Positions 22,291 through 33,940 of a stretch of DNA of 64,000 nt are shown here, in pieces. This DNA is from Nageia nagi (Eukaryota > Pinophyta). The notes below the pieces were generated by a model. That model was not told the DNA's origin. It did no database searches and saw only the letters and a program-made list of their open reading frames with translations. The position numbers and the translations under genes are program-made. How positions within the stretch are numbered: position 1 is the first letter of the stretch; each line of letters begins with the position of its first letter. The stretch lies in contig JBITNC010000001.1 in the NCBI GenBank assembly GCA_050084985.1, forward strand, positions 213,466,001 to 213,530,000, given 5' to 3'.

Positions 22291-23480
22291 TTTAATAAGG
22301 TTATAATTTCTTCTTTCTCATTTTCCATGAGGTTTTCTCCTAATTGAATTATTTTAGGATTTTGAGGATCATTACTGATATTTATTTCTAAGACCTTTTC
22401 AGTAAGCATACACGATCCTTCTTCTAATTGATTTGGTACTAGTATCTAATCATTATCATTAACACTATACTCTTCATCATATTCTTGAGTTTGTTCATTC
22501 GTGCATACATGATTTTCATAGGAACCAAGTATGTGATCTACGTTTTTGAATTCATGCATCAAAGGATTGGATGATATAAGAGAAAAATCGGTAGTTACTT
22601 CATCTGTAGGAGTATTGGCTATTATTTTAACTAAATTTTGATTTTTGTTAACTTCATCTATTTGTTCATTATTTTGATCTTCAATATCATTCTCTTTTAT
22701 TGTAACCATATTTATCGATGGTATACCAAAATATGGACTGATTGATGATTCGACATTTTTATTTATTTTTTCTTGTGTATCACTTGGTAAGCATGAATGA
22801 TTCTAGGATGACTCAATATTATTTATGAAGATCATTTTGATCTCTTCTAAGACATCCATTTCACTTAACTATTCTTCTCTTATATCAACACTTTCTTGTA
22901 CTATGGATTCTTTCTCTAAAATTTCTTCATTATAATCCAAATTCTCTTCTCCTGAATTTTCTAGATTTTTATAATTATTTTGATAATCTAATCCCCTTTT
23001 ATTAGTGGGATCTTGATATTGTAATTCAATTATTTTGCATGGACCCTATTCATATCTACCCAATCCTCATCCTTACTAATTACATTTGTTAAAATAGTTT
23101 AAGATAAATGTTCTTGAACATGGCGATAAATATTTCATATCATTATCAAAATTTCTTTCATATTTTTGATTGAGTATTGTTGACACAGGATCTACTATCC
23201 CCGCATAAATAAGCATTGTCTGATTAGGTACTTCTCCTAAAGGTACTATTTGTCCAATCACACTAGGTGATTCCAATACTTTACCCACTTCTTATGATGA
23301 AGGTATATTAAATACCACATCATCTACATCATATTCTCCTATCCCTAAATCTGTTAATTTAACTTTGATCAGATATGCATTGGATGAGTCGTTATTAGAA
23401 GTAGCATTCACTTGTTTTGATGAAGAAGCTCCATATTTTTTGTCTAAAGTTTTAGCAACCTTTTCCCAAGTATCTTTATC
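22291..23480 (-). pseudogene. Protease-RT linker of pol (element A)
   Basis: A minus-strand, acidic, Asn/Glu-rich frame in phase with protease and reverse transcriptase, broken by several stops. It includes 'PNQTMLIYAGIVDPVS' (23220-23160) and 'NEQTQEYDEEYSVNDND' (about 22500-22450). No domain is recognised. Long, poorly conserved linkers here are usual in Tat elements. Element B has lost nearly all of it together with the protease C-terminus. Confidence 0.6.
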
Positions 23481-24122
23481 TCATATAACTATATCACCTT
23501 TTCCTTTTATGACTTTGGATTGACTCATATTTTTGTTCACTAATACGGTTGATAAATTAGGAGATAGTAATGTCACTTTATTTGGATCGAAAATTAAGTT
23601 ACAATGTGAATAAGGATCTGGATATTTGAATATATAATGAACTTTATCTTTGTAGATGTATTTTAAACATCCATGGTAGGTTGATGGAACACATTGCATT
23701 TCTCTAATCCATGGACGTCCTAAAAGAATGTTGTATTGTATAACATTTCCTTCTATTATATGTAATAAAATTTGAACGATTTTAGGCCCTACTGTAATCG
23801 GTAGCACTATTGATCCCAAAGTTGAACACACTGCATCATTAAACACCCTAATTTGTAAAGAAGGGGCTAAAATAAGTGAATTTGATAAATTCAAATTTTT
23901 ATATGCAGCCTCTGAAATTATATTTATAGCTGAACCTTCATCTATCAGAATTCTTTTAAATAATTTCCCATCTACTTTACCCATTATATGTAAAGGTGGA
24001 TCAAGTCCGCCTTGTCTGTCATTTTTTAATTTTTCTTGTTCGTAGAAGGTGATACTAGGTTGTTGAGATATCTTCAAACTTTCAACTATTGAAATAAAGT
24101 TATCGGGGTTACTAATATCCAC
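23481..24122 (-). pseudogene. Aspartic protease (element A)
   Basis: An open minus-strand stretch of 213 codons containing a retroviral-type protease: MGKVDGKLFKRILIDEGSAI, then SLQIRVFND, and NILLGRPWIREM, the usual ILGRPWL..-type closing motif. The active-site triad is D-E-G where D-S/T/G-G is expected. Element B has the same D-E, so it was present in their common ancestor or arose there by G-to-A change. It would process the polyprotein if functional. Confidence 0.85.
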
Positions 24123-24332
24123 TTGAATGTCTTATAGAATTTGATTCATAGCTTCCCTATAACTCCCAGACTATTGTAATAACTCAAATAAGGTCATCTT
24201 AACTGGAGACATTTTTAATTGTTATTGAAGTGCTCCTTTTATCGAAACTTTAGGTTGTTGTGGAGGAGCTATAGGTTGTACATTAATTGGGTGTGATATC
24301 GATTGGTTTTTTCATGGGTTATCCTGATATTA

Positions 24333-26998
24333 TTATGCTCTTGTAGCTATACCAATCATGTGTATTGAATCCTCTATAGTCCCTATAAATGGTGTATCCT
24401 TATCATTGCATGTATAATTCATTTGGTTTGGGATAATCACCACATTGTTAGCCTGATGTGAAAGTAAGGGATTCTGATATATCCCTAAATTTTGATTCGA
24501 AGGCACAATAGGATTATCCACATCTATTTTTCCACTATCTATCAAGTCTTGTATTTTATGATGTAAAGTTTGACATCTATTTGTCTTATGTCCTTTTTGT
24601 CTATGATAAGCACAAAATTCATTCTCCCTATACCATTTTTTCTCTTTAGCATTAGGATTTTTAGGTTTTATATTAGGTAATGTAATCATACCATTATCAC
24701 ATAATTTTTTAAGTATTTCAGATAATGGTTCTAATAATGGGGTAAAATTTCTTTTAAGCTTAGGTTCAACATTTTCTTCATTTTTTGAAGCTTGACCAGA
24801 ATGCTTTGTCATAGCTATTTGATTACTTTGTGGTTGTTTAGTACTATTTTCATGTTGATTACCTTTTTTGTATTCCTTCTTCTTGAGCTTTAATTCTCCA
24901 TCTTGAATTTTAACTCTTTCTATAACTACTGCTTGAGCAATAGCTTCTTCAAAAGTTTTAAGTTGTTGAATTTGGAGAACACTAGCTATTGGTCTTAGAC
25001 AACTTTGACTAAATAATTTAACCAATTCTTCTTATGGTATTGTATAAGGCATACTAGTGAGTATAGCCCACCATCTTGAGATGTAATCTTGTATAGTTTC
25101 ATCAGAAAATTGTTGTAATCTTGTAAGATCTATAATTGAAGATTTTTCTTTGATATTGATTCTAAAGTGTTCAAGAAATTGATTATCCAATTGTTCGAAC
25201 ATATATAAACTCTACATAGGCAAGTTATTATACCAATCTAAAGCTTAGCCTGCAAGTGTCATAGGGAATATATGTAACATTAACGAGTCATCATTAGCTA
25301 TTTGGTAACTAGAAAATGTAAATTTTCTTAGATGTTCTTTTGGATCCTCTCTTCCCTTGAATGATTCTATCTTAGGAAGTTCAAACCTACATGGTAATTT
25401 CTTTTTTGGAACACTTGGGTGAATAGGCTCATTACAAATGTTCTTATAATTTAACTTCTTAAGCCCTTGAACATTCATTTCTCAATTTATAAAGTCTTTC
25501 ATAAAGTCTTCTAATTCCTTATCAGTTCTACGACCTTGAGTGTGTCTATGATGTCTTCGAGTATTCAGATCCTTATCTGAAATTGATCTTGAAGTGCAAC
25601 ACTCATAGTCAGAAGGAACTTCAGATGGTGGTGAAGGTAATATTTTAAGAGGTGAATGACATCATGGAATAGGGATTTCAAGAGGCTTTTGGGATATATT
25701 TTTTCTATATAAATCTTTTCCTTTGTAATCAGGTTGTCTTATTTGATTTTGAGTTTGTTCCACCCAACTCTTAATGGAATCTTCTTTTTGTTTATCATAT
25801 AATTTTTGAAGTTCTAGTTCTTTATCCATTTCTTTTTGTAACAAAATAGCTATCTCTTTATCCATTGTTTCTTATCTGTTTAAGTAGGGGTCTTGATATC
25901 TTCGTATTTGACTTCCTTTAGGAGTTTTAGGTTTCAAATTTTTTATTTTTTGATATTCTTCCCACTATCTTTATTTTTCTTTCTCCATACGTAGATATTG
26001 TTCCTTTTTAATTTTTTCATTTTCTAATTCTTCAAGTTGTAATTCTTTTAAATGAAGTTGAATTTCCTATTCTCTATGACATCTTTTCTTTTCTTGTTCT
26101 AGGAATTCACTTCTTTCTTTGTTTGCTTGTTCTTGTTATATGAATCTCCTTTTATCCCTAAGAAGTTTATCTTCCATCTCTTTTATTTTATCCTCCTGTT
26201 CTTGTATTTTAATAAATTCATCAACTTCCTTTAAAAGAGATTGCATCTCTATAGCTTTTTTAATATCATCATCATGTATTTTCATGAATTTTTGACCAAC
26301 TTTTGTTTTATATAGTTATCATTCTTTTATTTCTTCATAGGAAGGTATCTCCTCTACATTGTACTTAGATGTCCTTCTATGTAATCCTCCCTTCGAAGAG
26401 TAAGATTTTTCCATTTGCTTTATTGAAGGAGCTCTTTGAGATAAATTACTCGTAGGTATTGATATTTCATTTTTTCCTAACTCAAAAGATTTATGAGAAA
26501 AAGGGTATCCTCTTTGTGAATTAACGAACTAACCTTTTGACCATCTAATAATAGACGTGTGACTCTTTCATATTTAGCTTTGTATGGTTCAGTTTTTGGT
26601 ACCGCTATGGTTTCAACTTGAGATTTATCCTCATCAATTTCTAAGTTATCATGCCTTTGATTTCATTTTTCAACATCTCCTAGTAAACTAGAAGATGTCT
26701 TAGGAATGGCCCTATGATTAGCTAAGCGATGATGAATTTCAATTAACTCTTCATCTAACACTTGTATTCTAGCCTTGGTAGTAAGATCTTCTATACTTTG
26801 TCTTTGCAATCTAGATTGATCATAACCCCAATCCAAATCTTTACCTTCATAGCAAACTACCCATGAATTTGATTCATCTAAAGAAGATGGCCTCCTAACT
26901 GGATACTATATCAAATCCATATTATCTGAATCTATTTCCTGTATATCAAATGGGTGTTCTCGCATTTTCTTAGCAATCATACTTCTAGTTTGAACCAT
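24333..26998 (-). pseudogene. gag (element A)
   Basis: The minus-strand Gag frame starts at ATG 26998 (MVQTRSMIAKKM), just as in element B at 43592. The N-terminal part is a long Lys/Glu/Gln-rich region likely to form coiled coils (MDKEIAILLQKEMDKELELQ, 25865-25700), shifted in frame from the start. The capsid-like retrotransposon Gag part follows: ELPKIESFKGREDPKEHLRK, then the 'L..IFPMTLAG.A..W' stretch, with a gap around 25025-25240. A zinc-knuckle-like CAYHRQKGHKTNRCQTL lies at 24541-24630, the C..H...GH....C form common in Tat/Athila Gag. Stops and at least one frameshift disable it. Confidence 0.88.
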
Positions 26999-28875
26999 TT
27001 TTAGATATCATAAACAAGCATCGTAAAAGAAAACTTTATTTTTATCTTTTATATTATGTTTTCAAGAAAATAATTTAATGCACAAACAGCCTATATGCAA
27101 AACCTACTTTTAACGATGTGATTATCTTCTTTAATTTTTTCACATATTTTTAATATCTAAGTTAAATAAATGATATGAGTTGTTTATTTTATCTTTTTAA
27201 TTTTTCTAGTTTGTTTTGACTAGTCAAGTGTTAAACAAGGTAGGATGGGTAATTCTAAGTAATGTTCACTAGTTTCTATGGCTTGTGGCTTGGTTCTAGA
27301 AGAGTCTCCTTTTTTGACTCCTACCTAAAGGAGAGTCACCTTGGTCATTACCTCCAAGCGTAACTAGCTCTATGGCTTCAAGTGTGTAATGTCGATGGGT
27401 AAAAAGAAGTAAGAATTAACGGTTGGTAGTGACATCCAACTTGTTAATGTTCAATTATTCCTTTAAGGCCTTATGAAATGTAATTTAAATAAATAAAATA
27501 CATTTATGCATACTACCCACCCAAACATTCATGTCCATTTACTTATCTTATCTTAATGTGATGCAATCAAAGTTTATTTTAAGTGGACTTGACCTTAATA
27601 AACCCCATTGTTCTTTTTAATTATAATGTGATTCATTATCCAACCTCTTAATAATGTTCATTAACTCCTTCTAGCTATGGAAGTTTTATATGTGATAAAT
27701 TCCCTCTTCTTACTAGTCACATATCTCTTCGACCCCAATGGTGTGGTAAGAGAAGACTTAGTAAAAAGCCATTAAGTATAGATAAATTAATTAAGTGAGG
27801 TTCAATTACTCCTCCAAGGGTCACATCCCTTCAACCTCCAATGGAGTGGTAAGGGCAGACCTCTTCAAGAGTGTTAATGTGAAATAAATTTCCAAATAAG
27901 ATGTGAATAAATTTTACCTCTTTCACTTAACTTATTTCTGATCACTTAGGATTGCTTGAAGTGCAAAAGTGAGAGCCTACTTTGTTAAGTGAAAGTACTT
28001 AATGTGTTCAAACCCATCCAATTAATTAACCTTTTAATGTGATTTGTACTACCCAAAAACTCAATTTATTTCCTTAGGTTCATTCCAAATTAAATGTGAT
28101 TCATTTACCCCTTCCAATGGTGGAAGTATTATGTGTAGTAAATTGCCTCCTCTTACTAGTAAGAGGTCATTATGTGAAGATAAATTAAACCAATTAATGA
28201 TATTGTGAATGTGTAAGAAAAGAAAAATTAATTACTCCTTTTTATCAAGTCTATTCTGGTCACCTTAGATCACACAAAGTGCAAAGGGAGAGCTTAAGTA
28301 GACAAAATAAAAAGTATTAATGTATTTGTAGTGTGATTGTGAAAGAAAAGAAAAATTAATTACTCCTTATCAAGTCTATTCTGGTCACCTTAGATCACAT
28401 GAAGTGCAAAGGGAGAGCATAAGTAGACAAGATAAGAAGTATTAATGTGTATGTACCCTTCACCCAAAACATGAAAGTAAATACATACCATTATACATAA
28501 AATAAATTAATTAAAAGATATGCATTTAACCTTTTCTACCCATTCCTATATGCATTCTAGGCAAAGAAATCACACTCAAAAGTATCCTTAAATTTATTTT
28601 ATACATTTTTCATTTTCCAAAAATAGCAAAAAGAGACAAAATGACCTAGAGTCTAAGTTGTTGGTGTTTAGATACTGAACGTTGGCATTTGTATTGAGTC
28701 ATCGATGTTCGATTACAGTCATTGGCATTTGATTATAGTCGCTAGCATTTTTGCAACAGAGTTCCAAAAAGCACAGAACCTAAAATTTGAAGTTAGTATT
28801 CAAAAAAAATCCAAGTAAATCAGATAATAAAAAGGTAAAAACATTTTAACACAAAACCTCCCTATCAATAACGGA
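26999..28875 (-). other. 5' leader of element A
   Basis: 1.9 kb between the primer-binding site and gag, with no coding potential. It contains diverged direct repeats built on CCTCTTCTTACTAGTCACAT, CCAATGG(A/T)GTGGTAAG and AAAAAGCCATTAAGT, and a closer duplication of about 131 bp (28236-28320 and 28367-28445, sharing AAGTCTATTCTGGTCACC). At 28668-28765 several copies of the TCACCGGCATTT-like motif occur near the primer site. Packaging or dimerisation signals would lie here, but none can be recognised by eye. Confidence 0.6.
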
Positions 28876-28899
28876 AGGGCCCTCCTTCTAGCACTAGAA
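28876..28899 (-). other. Primer-binding site of element A
   Basis: Directly inside the 5' LTR the minus strand reads TTCTAGTGCTAGAAGGAGGG, against TTCTGGTGCTAGAAGGAGGG in element B. The conserved TGGTGCTAGAAGGAGGGCC (G mutated to A here) is a plausible tRNA 3'-end complement. I cannot assign the tRNA without a search. Confidence 0.6.
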
Positions 28900-29716
28900 T
28901 GTTGCAGTGAAAATGGAGCTGGAATGTAGAATAACATACAATAAAATTATTCTTCAATCTTCACTGAACCTCAAATAATATGAAATAGATATACATGTTG
29001 CTATTGCAAATTGATATTGATATTCAGTTCAAACTACAATATGCCCTTAGAAGGGACTTTTTACAAATGCCATTGCCAAAATAAGAATGTTAGATCTTCA
29101 TTATTTTTTGGATTTGCTTGCCTCTCTCCTTGATGTGAACAACCTGTAAATCCTACACACATGCAAGAGACAATAACATCAAAACATCTATGTATGATAA
29201 TGTAATAAATTGAAACTAGCATAAAACAATAAAAAGGTATGCGCTCACAAGATTTTGGCAGCATTACCGTACTTCAAACTTGGGTTCAATTGGGCTCCTT
29301 TGATTGATCTATTAGCTTGTATTTATAGATTTTTAGGTGAGACATTCCAATGCGGGTAAGGGGAAATGAAAAGCCACTATAGGTCATAACTAACCCCCCT
29401 CTAGCCACATCATCTTGGAAGAACGAATTATTTCAGCTTCCTTTTGGTTTTTTGTTCGGCTATTATAGAATCGTCGGTGTTTGTAATGCGAACACCGATG
29501 ATTCAAGGTGAATGCCGACAACTGGTTAACAATATTAAAAATGACCACCTAATAGTAAAATTTTATCAAAAAGGGGTTATATGACCACTCATTTAGCATG
29601 TGTTCGATGAGAGCTATCCAATAATGGAGTTTTCAAGCTTGTTTGGGGCTTGTATAAAGAGTTATGATTATTTCAATGTTTACTTAGTTAAAGAGGGACA
29701 TTTTTAGGTGTCTACA
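28900..29716 (-). repeat. 5' LTR of element A
   Basis: TG...CA LTR partner of 12744-13580. Minus-strand start is TGTAGACACCTAAAAATG. A TATAAATA box is at 29320-29327 (minus). Near 29474-29510 an imperfect inverted repeat around GTCGGTGTTTG and CGAACACCGAT occurs, better preserved than in the other LTR. It is followed by ATGTT (29717-29721), the matching target duplication. Confidence 0.95.
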
Positions 29717-29721
29717 ATGTT
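29717..29721. repeat. Target-site duplication of element A (right)
   Basis: ATGTT, identical to 12739-12743. Confidence 0.9.
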
Positions 29722-30018
29722 ATAAGTCATATTCTTTATAGAAGGAATTTATCAATTGGTGTACATTATGATATGCTAAATCAAATTCATGACTTCTAGG
29801 TAGTGTGGATATGGTCAAGTGTGATTATTGGATGATTTTGATAATGATATTTCCCTTGTATAGTGCATTTGGATGAACAAAATACTCCTATACATGTTTA
29901 TGGATGCTATATGGCCAAGGTTAGTATATTGTTAGATTTGAATAATACTCTTAGTACACTTAAAACTTATCATCTCTTTGGGGAGCATACCTTCTTTATT
30001 TTAGTATAGAAGTATTAT
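29722..30018 (+). pseudogene. Sliver of element C2 between A and B
   Basis: 297 bp of pre-existing DNA that separates the two gypsy elements. One plus-strand frame is open over about 60 codons (29860-30005) and contains 'YMAKVSILLDLNNTLSTL'. This weakly resembles the strand around the protease active site of gypsy elements (V.ILID.G.T...), without the catalytic D-S-G. By position it should be internal sequence of element C2. The last five bases, ATTAT (30014-30018), are the target duplication of element B. Confidence 0.3.
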
Positions 30019-30829
30019 TGTTACAGTGAAAATAGAGCTGGAATGTAGAATAACATAAAATACAATTATTTTTAGATTTTCATTGAACTTCAAATTATGC
30101 AAAATAGGTAGAAATGTTGTAATTGTAAATTAATATTGATTTTTAGCTCAAACTACAATTTGCCCTTAGAAGGGACTTTTAGAAATGCCATTTGCCAAAA
30201 TAAGAGTATTAGATCTTCATTGTTTTTGATTTGCTTGCTTCTTTCCTTGATATGGACAACCTATAAATCCTACACACATGCAAAAGATAATAACATCAAA
30301 GCATTTATGTATGACATGTATTAAATTGAAACTAGCATAAAACAATAAAAGGTATGAGCTCACAAGATTTTGGTAGCATTACCCTACTTCAAAAAATGGG
30401 TCTCTATTGCTTTATTTTGGCTTGTATTTATAGATTTTTGGGTGAGATTTTCTAAGGCTGGTAAGGGGAAGTCAAAAGCCACCATAGGTTGTAACTGACC
30501 CCCTCTATCCACCGCATCTTGGAAGAATGAGATGTTACAATTTTCTTTTATTATTTTTTATTTCTGTTTGACTATTACAGGGTCATCAGCGATTACTAGG
30601 CAGATGCCAGCGATCATCCTAAAACATCGGTGATTGTTTTGGGTCACTGGCGATTGGTTTATCATAGCCAAATTTTACCAAAAAAGGGTTATGTGACCAC
30701 TCATTTTGCATGTACTCGATGAGAGCTATCCAATCATATGGTTTTTTAAACCTATTTTATATGGTCACAAAGAGTTTATGATTATTTCAATGTTTACTAG
30801 TTAAAAAGGGACATTTTTAGGTGTCTACA
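30019..30829 (-). repeat. 3' LTR of element B
   Basis: Minus-strand start TGTAGACACCTAAAAATG, end CACTGTAACA. The purine tract AAAAAGGGGCAAAA (complement of 30830-30843) flanks it on the internal side and is better preserved than in A. TATAAATA lies at 30425-30432 (minus). Confidence 0.93.
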
Positions 30830-31535
30830 TTTTGCCCCTTTTTGAATTATCAACCGAAAATGTGGTTGATGATTTCAAAAATATAGAATGAGATGCTTTG
30901 TTGCTTGATTGTTTGTTGTTGCTTTTTTATGATATAAGTTTTGACTCAATTTCTTAGATGAATCAAAATTTTGATTTATCAAATTATGATAAAATGTGTT
31001 TTCTTTTAACATTTGATTTAGTTTTGAAAACAAATTTGAATATACTTTAGAAGTGACTATTTTTGGTATGAAAATGTGTTGAGCTTGTGTGATAGTTGCA
31101 TGACATTTCTATTATGTCATTTTGCATGTCTAAGTGCACATGTACCATATAAGTTTTCTTTAGTATATGAGTTTTGATGGTGTTGTCCTTTGTCCTAACA
31201 ACGGGGTTTCAAGATGATCTCCTATAACAATGATACATCACATTTTATCGTATTTTGATTTTCTTGACCAATTTAAGGTTATTTTTGAGAAATTTTTAAT
31301 ATTCTCATGACTAGTCACAAATGTAGCATTTTACTTACAATCACCAGCATTTAGTGTCGATCACCAGCATTTATCCTCCAATCGTCGATGTTTCTCCATT
31401 GGATGTAAGTAAAAAGAAAAAGTTTTAACTTTTTCTTATTCATTTCTTTTCCAGCTATCACTCTCATTGTCAACCAAAACTAGTTTTTGTTGTGATTTCA
31501 TTGATTTCCAACCATTGATATTCGTTACAATCACC
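30830..31535 (+). other. Spacer upstream of PMD gene in element B
   Basis: Upstream region of the plus-strand PMD gene, homologous to 13581-14329. It includes a short cluster of the TCACCGGCATTT-like motif (31340-31400), fewer copies than in A. No ORF is recognised. It is the likely site of any promoter for the antisense gene, unless the LTR supplies one. Confidence 0.5.
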
Positions 31536-33940
31536 ATGCCTCCATGTAGACACTCCATTGGACGTTCTCAACCTATCCGAGAAGAGGTAGGGTTTTGAAA
31601 TAACTTTATTTTTTTTTATTTTTTGTTTATAATTTGTAATTTAACCATTTAATTTCAAAATTGAAACTATAAATGATGTTTAGAAGTTATTTTGATTATT
31701 TCTATTAGATAAAATTTGTACATTAGGCTTTTATTTCTATTTTTTGCAAAATTTTTTATAATTCGGCTGTAGTCACCGACCTCAGACGAATGGATGATAG
31801 AATCACCGATGTTTGGAATGTGAACGTCAACGACTGAGTGTTACAAATTAGAAACATCAGCCTTTTAGTATGAAATGTCATTTTTTTTTAGCTAAACTTT
31901 TTAACATTACATAGGTTCGAGACATCTTTGAGCCTTGAGGTAGATATCCCTCGATTCTACAGGAGAGTAGAGATTTTCTAGGTCTAGCTGATCATACGTT
32001 TTTCAGGTCAATTGGTTTTGGAGTGGGACCATACATGGGTCGCATTCATTGGGAGTATCCTTTATTAGCTGCATTGTTAGATAGATGGGACATAATGACA
32101 TGTACTTTTCATCTTTCGATATGGGAGATGACTATCACAGTGGAGGATATACATAGATTGTATAGACTCCCCATTCATGGATAGAGGATTTTTCCTATGG
32201 TGGATAGAATAGGAGCTTTACTCACTATTTCTTATTTATATGGGGCCGCTTAGGTTGATACTATTGTTTTTGAGATTATCTTAGGTGGCATCCGATACTA
32301 CTAGTATTGGATGGAGGATCAGTAGAGGGTGATCTATTTTTCATACTTGATGGGTTTAGTATAGTGTTATGCTCTCCCTGATACTGGCAGTGGGAGGTTT
32401 CCATGGTCATTAATGCCCATTATTGTAGATATGATACAACATGGTACAATGTATGCTTGGGCACCTACACTATTAGCTCAGATTTACAAAGAGCTATTCT
32501 TTTATTCTTAGGGGCATAGGGCCTCTTTATCCATTACTATCACCTTGTAGGTGTGGGCTTATGAGCATATAGCTATGGCTCGTCCTCCAAGTTTGCTGAT
32601 GCCTGGGTTTGGTAGCCACCTAGATTATGAGGCTGGCATAGTCAGATGGTGTGCTGATTTTTATATTCACCCATTAGATGGAGTTCATCAAGATGTGAGT
32701 TATTATCACCACATGATTAGTCACTTGATTTTAGATCAAGTGAGATTCAGACCTTATCATTTGTATCCTATCTGGGGAGAGCTTGCAGCTGAACTTACTA
32801 GTATTTAGCAACCACATGTTTTGAGTGATCATTGAGTAGATTTTTTAGAGTATTTTCATTTTCAAAGAGTGTATCATCAGTTTGGCTTAGTTTAGGATGT
32901 GCCTGCACCATTAGTGCCATATCAGCATGAGGGCACTATCTCAGCAAATGGTGTACAACCATTGGTTTATGCAAAGCCTGATCCTACTTAGGATGAGGAA
33001 TCATTGGAGGGTGATATTAGAGAGGATGACATTAGGGTGTCTAAGGCATTTAGGGCCTAGTGGGAGGAGGGAGATGATGGCCTAGAGGGTAGATTGGAGG
33101 GTCTACATGTTCATCAGCACATCAATATTATTGAGGAGTTGGGTGCGGTAGTAGGAGAGGGAGAGGTAGGCAAGGAGCCTATAGGAGCAGAAGCTATGAG
33201 AGAGGAGGCTACTAGTGAGGAGGTCATAGTAGATGCTCCTAAGGTGTTAGCTCCTGAGGAGGAGGCTATGGGTGTAGGTGAGGAGGGAGCTACCCCAGAG
33301 GTTGCATGCGGAGTCAAGGAGGCTCCTACTATACAGGTTCCTAGCATTGATACTTTGCTAGGAGATATTTATGAGTTGAGATACCAATTGGCATAGGCCA
33401 ACTCATGCATGTACAGGTATAGGGCTGAGTGAGATAGATACAAATAGGAGAGAGATGAGGCTCATTCTTCTTTATAGGGAGCTCAGGCTCATCAATTAGG
33501 AGTAGCATATACTTCTAGGGGTGGTTCTTTAGTTTTCACTTGTGGCATTTTTTCAGTAATGAGATTTTAATAGTGGTATAGTATAGACATGATTGATAGG
33601 TGTTCCAGCTTTTACTCTTGGGGCTCACTATCATATACCTCTAGATAGTTATATGCCTATAGATATATTAGCATATCAGATAGGTAGCAGTGCACAGGGC
33701 ACAGTTAGATCTCCAGATAGGACTCAGAGGTCGTGAGGTTTTTCTAGTAGGAGTGGTATACCCTAGGCATCTCCCTTAGGTGTTGTTGGTTCATCCAAGT
33801 TATGGGGAGCTTAGCATCCGGGTAGTCCTACAAGATCTGTAGGCACTACTCCTCCAGGTCAGGGTACCATAGAGACTAGTAAATGGTAGAGGTGATAGAG
33901 TAGTCCTAGCGGATAAGGCAGTGGTTGGGGTAGTCCTTGA
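31536..33940 (+). pseudogene. Plant mobile domain (PMD) gene, antisense in element B
   Basis: Exon 1 (31536-31586, 17 codons, MPPCRHSIGRSQPIREE) is followed by an intron of 328 bp (GTAGGG...ACATAG) and exon 2 from 31915 in the same phase. Exon 2 carries the whole PMD fold in one frame: PYMGRIHWEYPLLAALLDRW, TCTFHL, WEMTITVEDIHRLYRLPIHG, YALPDTGSGRFPWSLMPIIV, a 'YAWAPTLLAQIYKELF' segment and VWAYEHIAMARPP, matching the 'WGSA.LA.LYR.L...Q.W..E' ending of PMD proteins. An acidic linker, a coiled-coil-like segment (about 33340-33490) and a Ser/Gly/Pro-rich tail follow, the tail in a shifted frame ending at TGA 33938-33940. Stops at several Gln, Arg or Trp codons make it inactive. PMD proteins of plants (MAIN/MAIL type) act in silencing and genome stability; what a transposon copy does is unknown. 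Confidence 0.88.

Larger units (their letters stand above)
12744..29716 (-). mobile_element. Element A: Tat-like Ty3/gypsy retrotransposon with antisense PMD gene
   Basis: A 16.97-kb element on the minus strand, bounded by two LTRs (837 and 817 bp, roughly 95% alike by eye) and by the 5-bp duplication ATGTT. Minus-strand order: 5' LTR, primer site, leader of about 1.9 kb, gag, protease, reverse transcriptase, degenerate RNase H, second RNase H, integrase, an unknown sense ORF, then on the opposite strand a PMD gene, and the 3' LTR. The gag-pol order with two RNase H domains, and extra ORFs between pol and the 3' LTR, are hallmarks of the Tat branch of Ty3/gypsy (established knowledge). Many stops make it inactive. 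Against element B it has lost about 0.8 kb of the PMD gene but retains the protease. Confidence 0.93.

Noticed and set aside
33114-33347. 77-codon minus-strand frame, Ala/Ser/Thr-rich
   Set aside because: Mirror of the acidic Glu/Ala-rich segment of the PMD gene.
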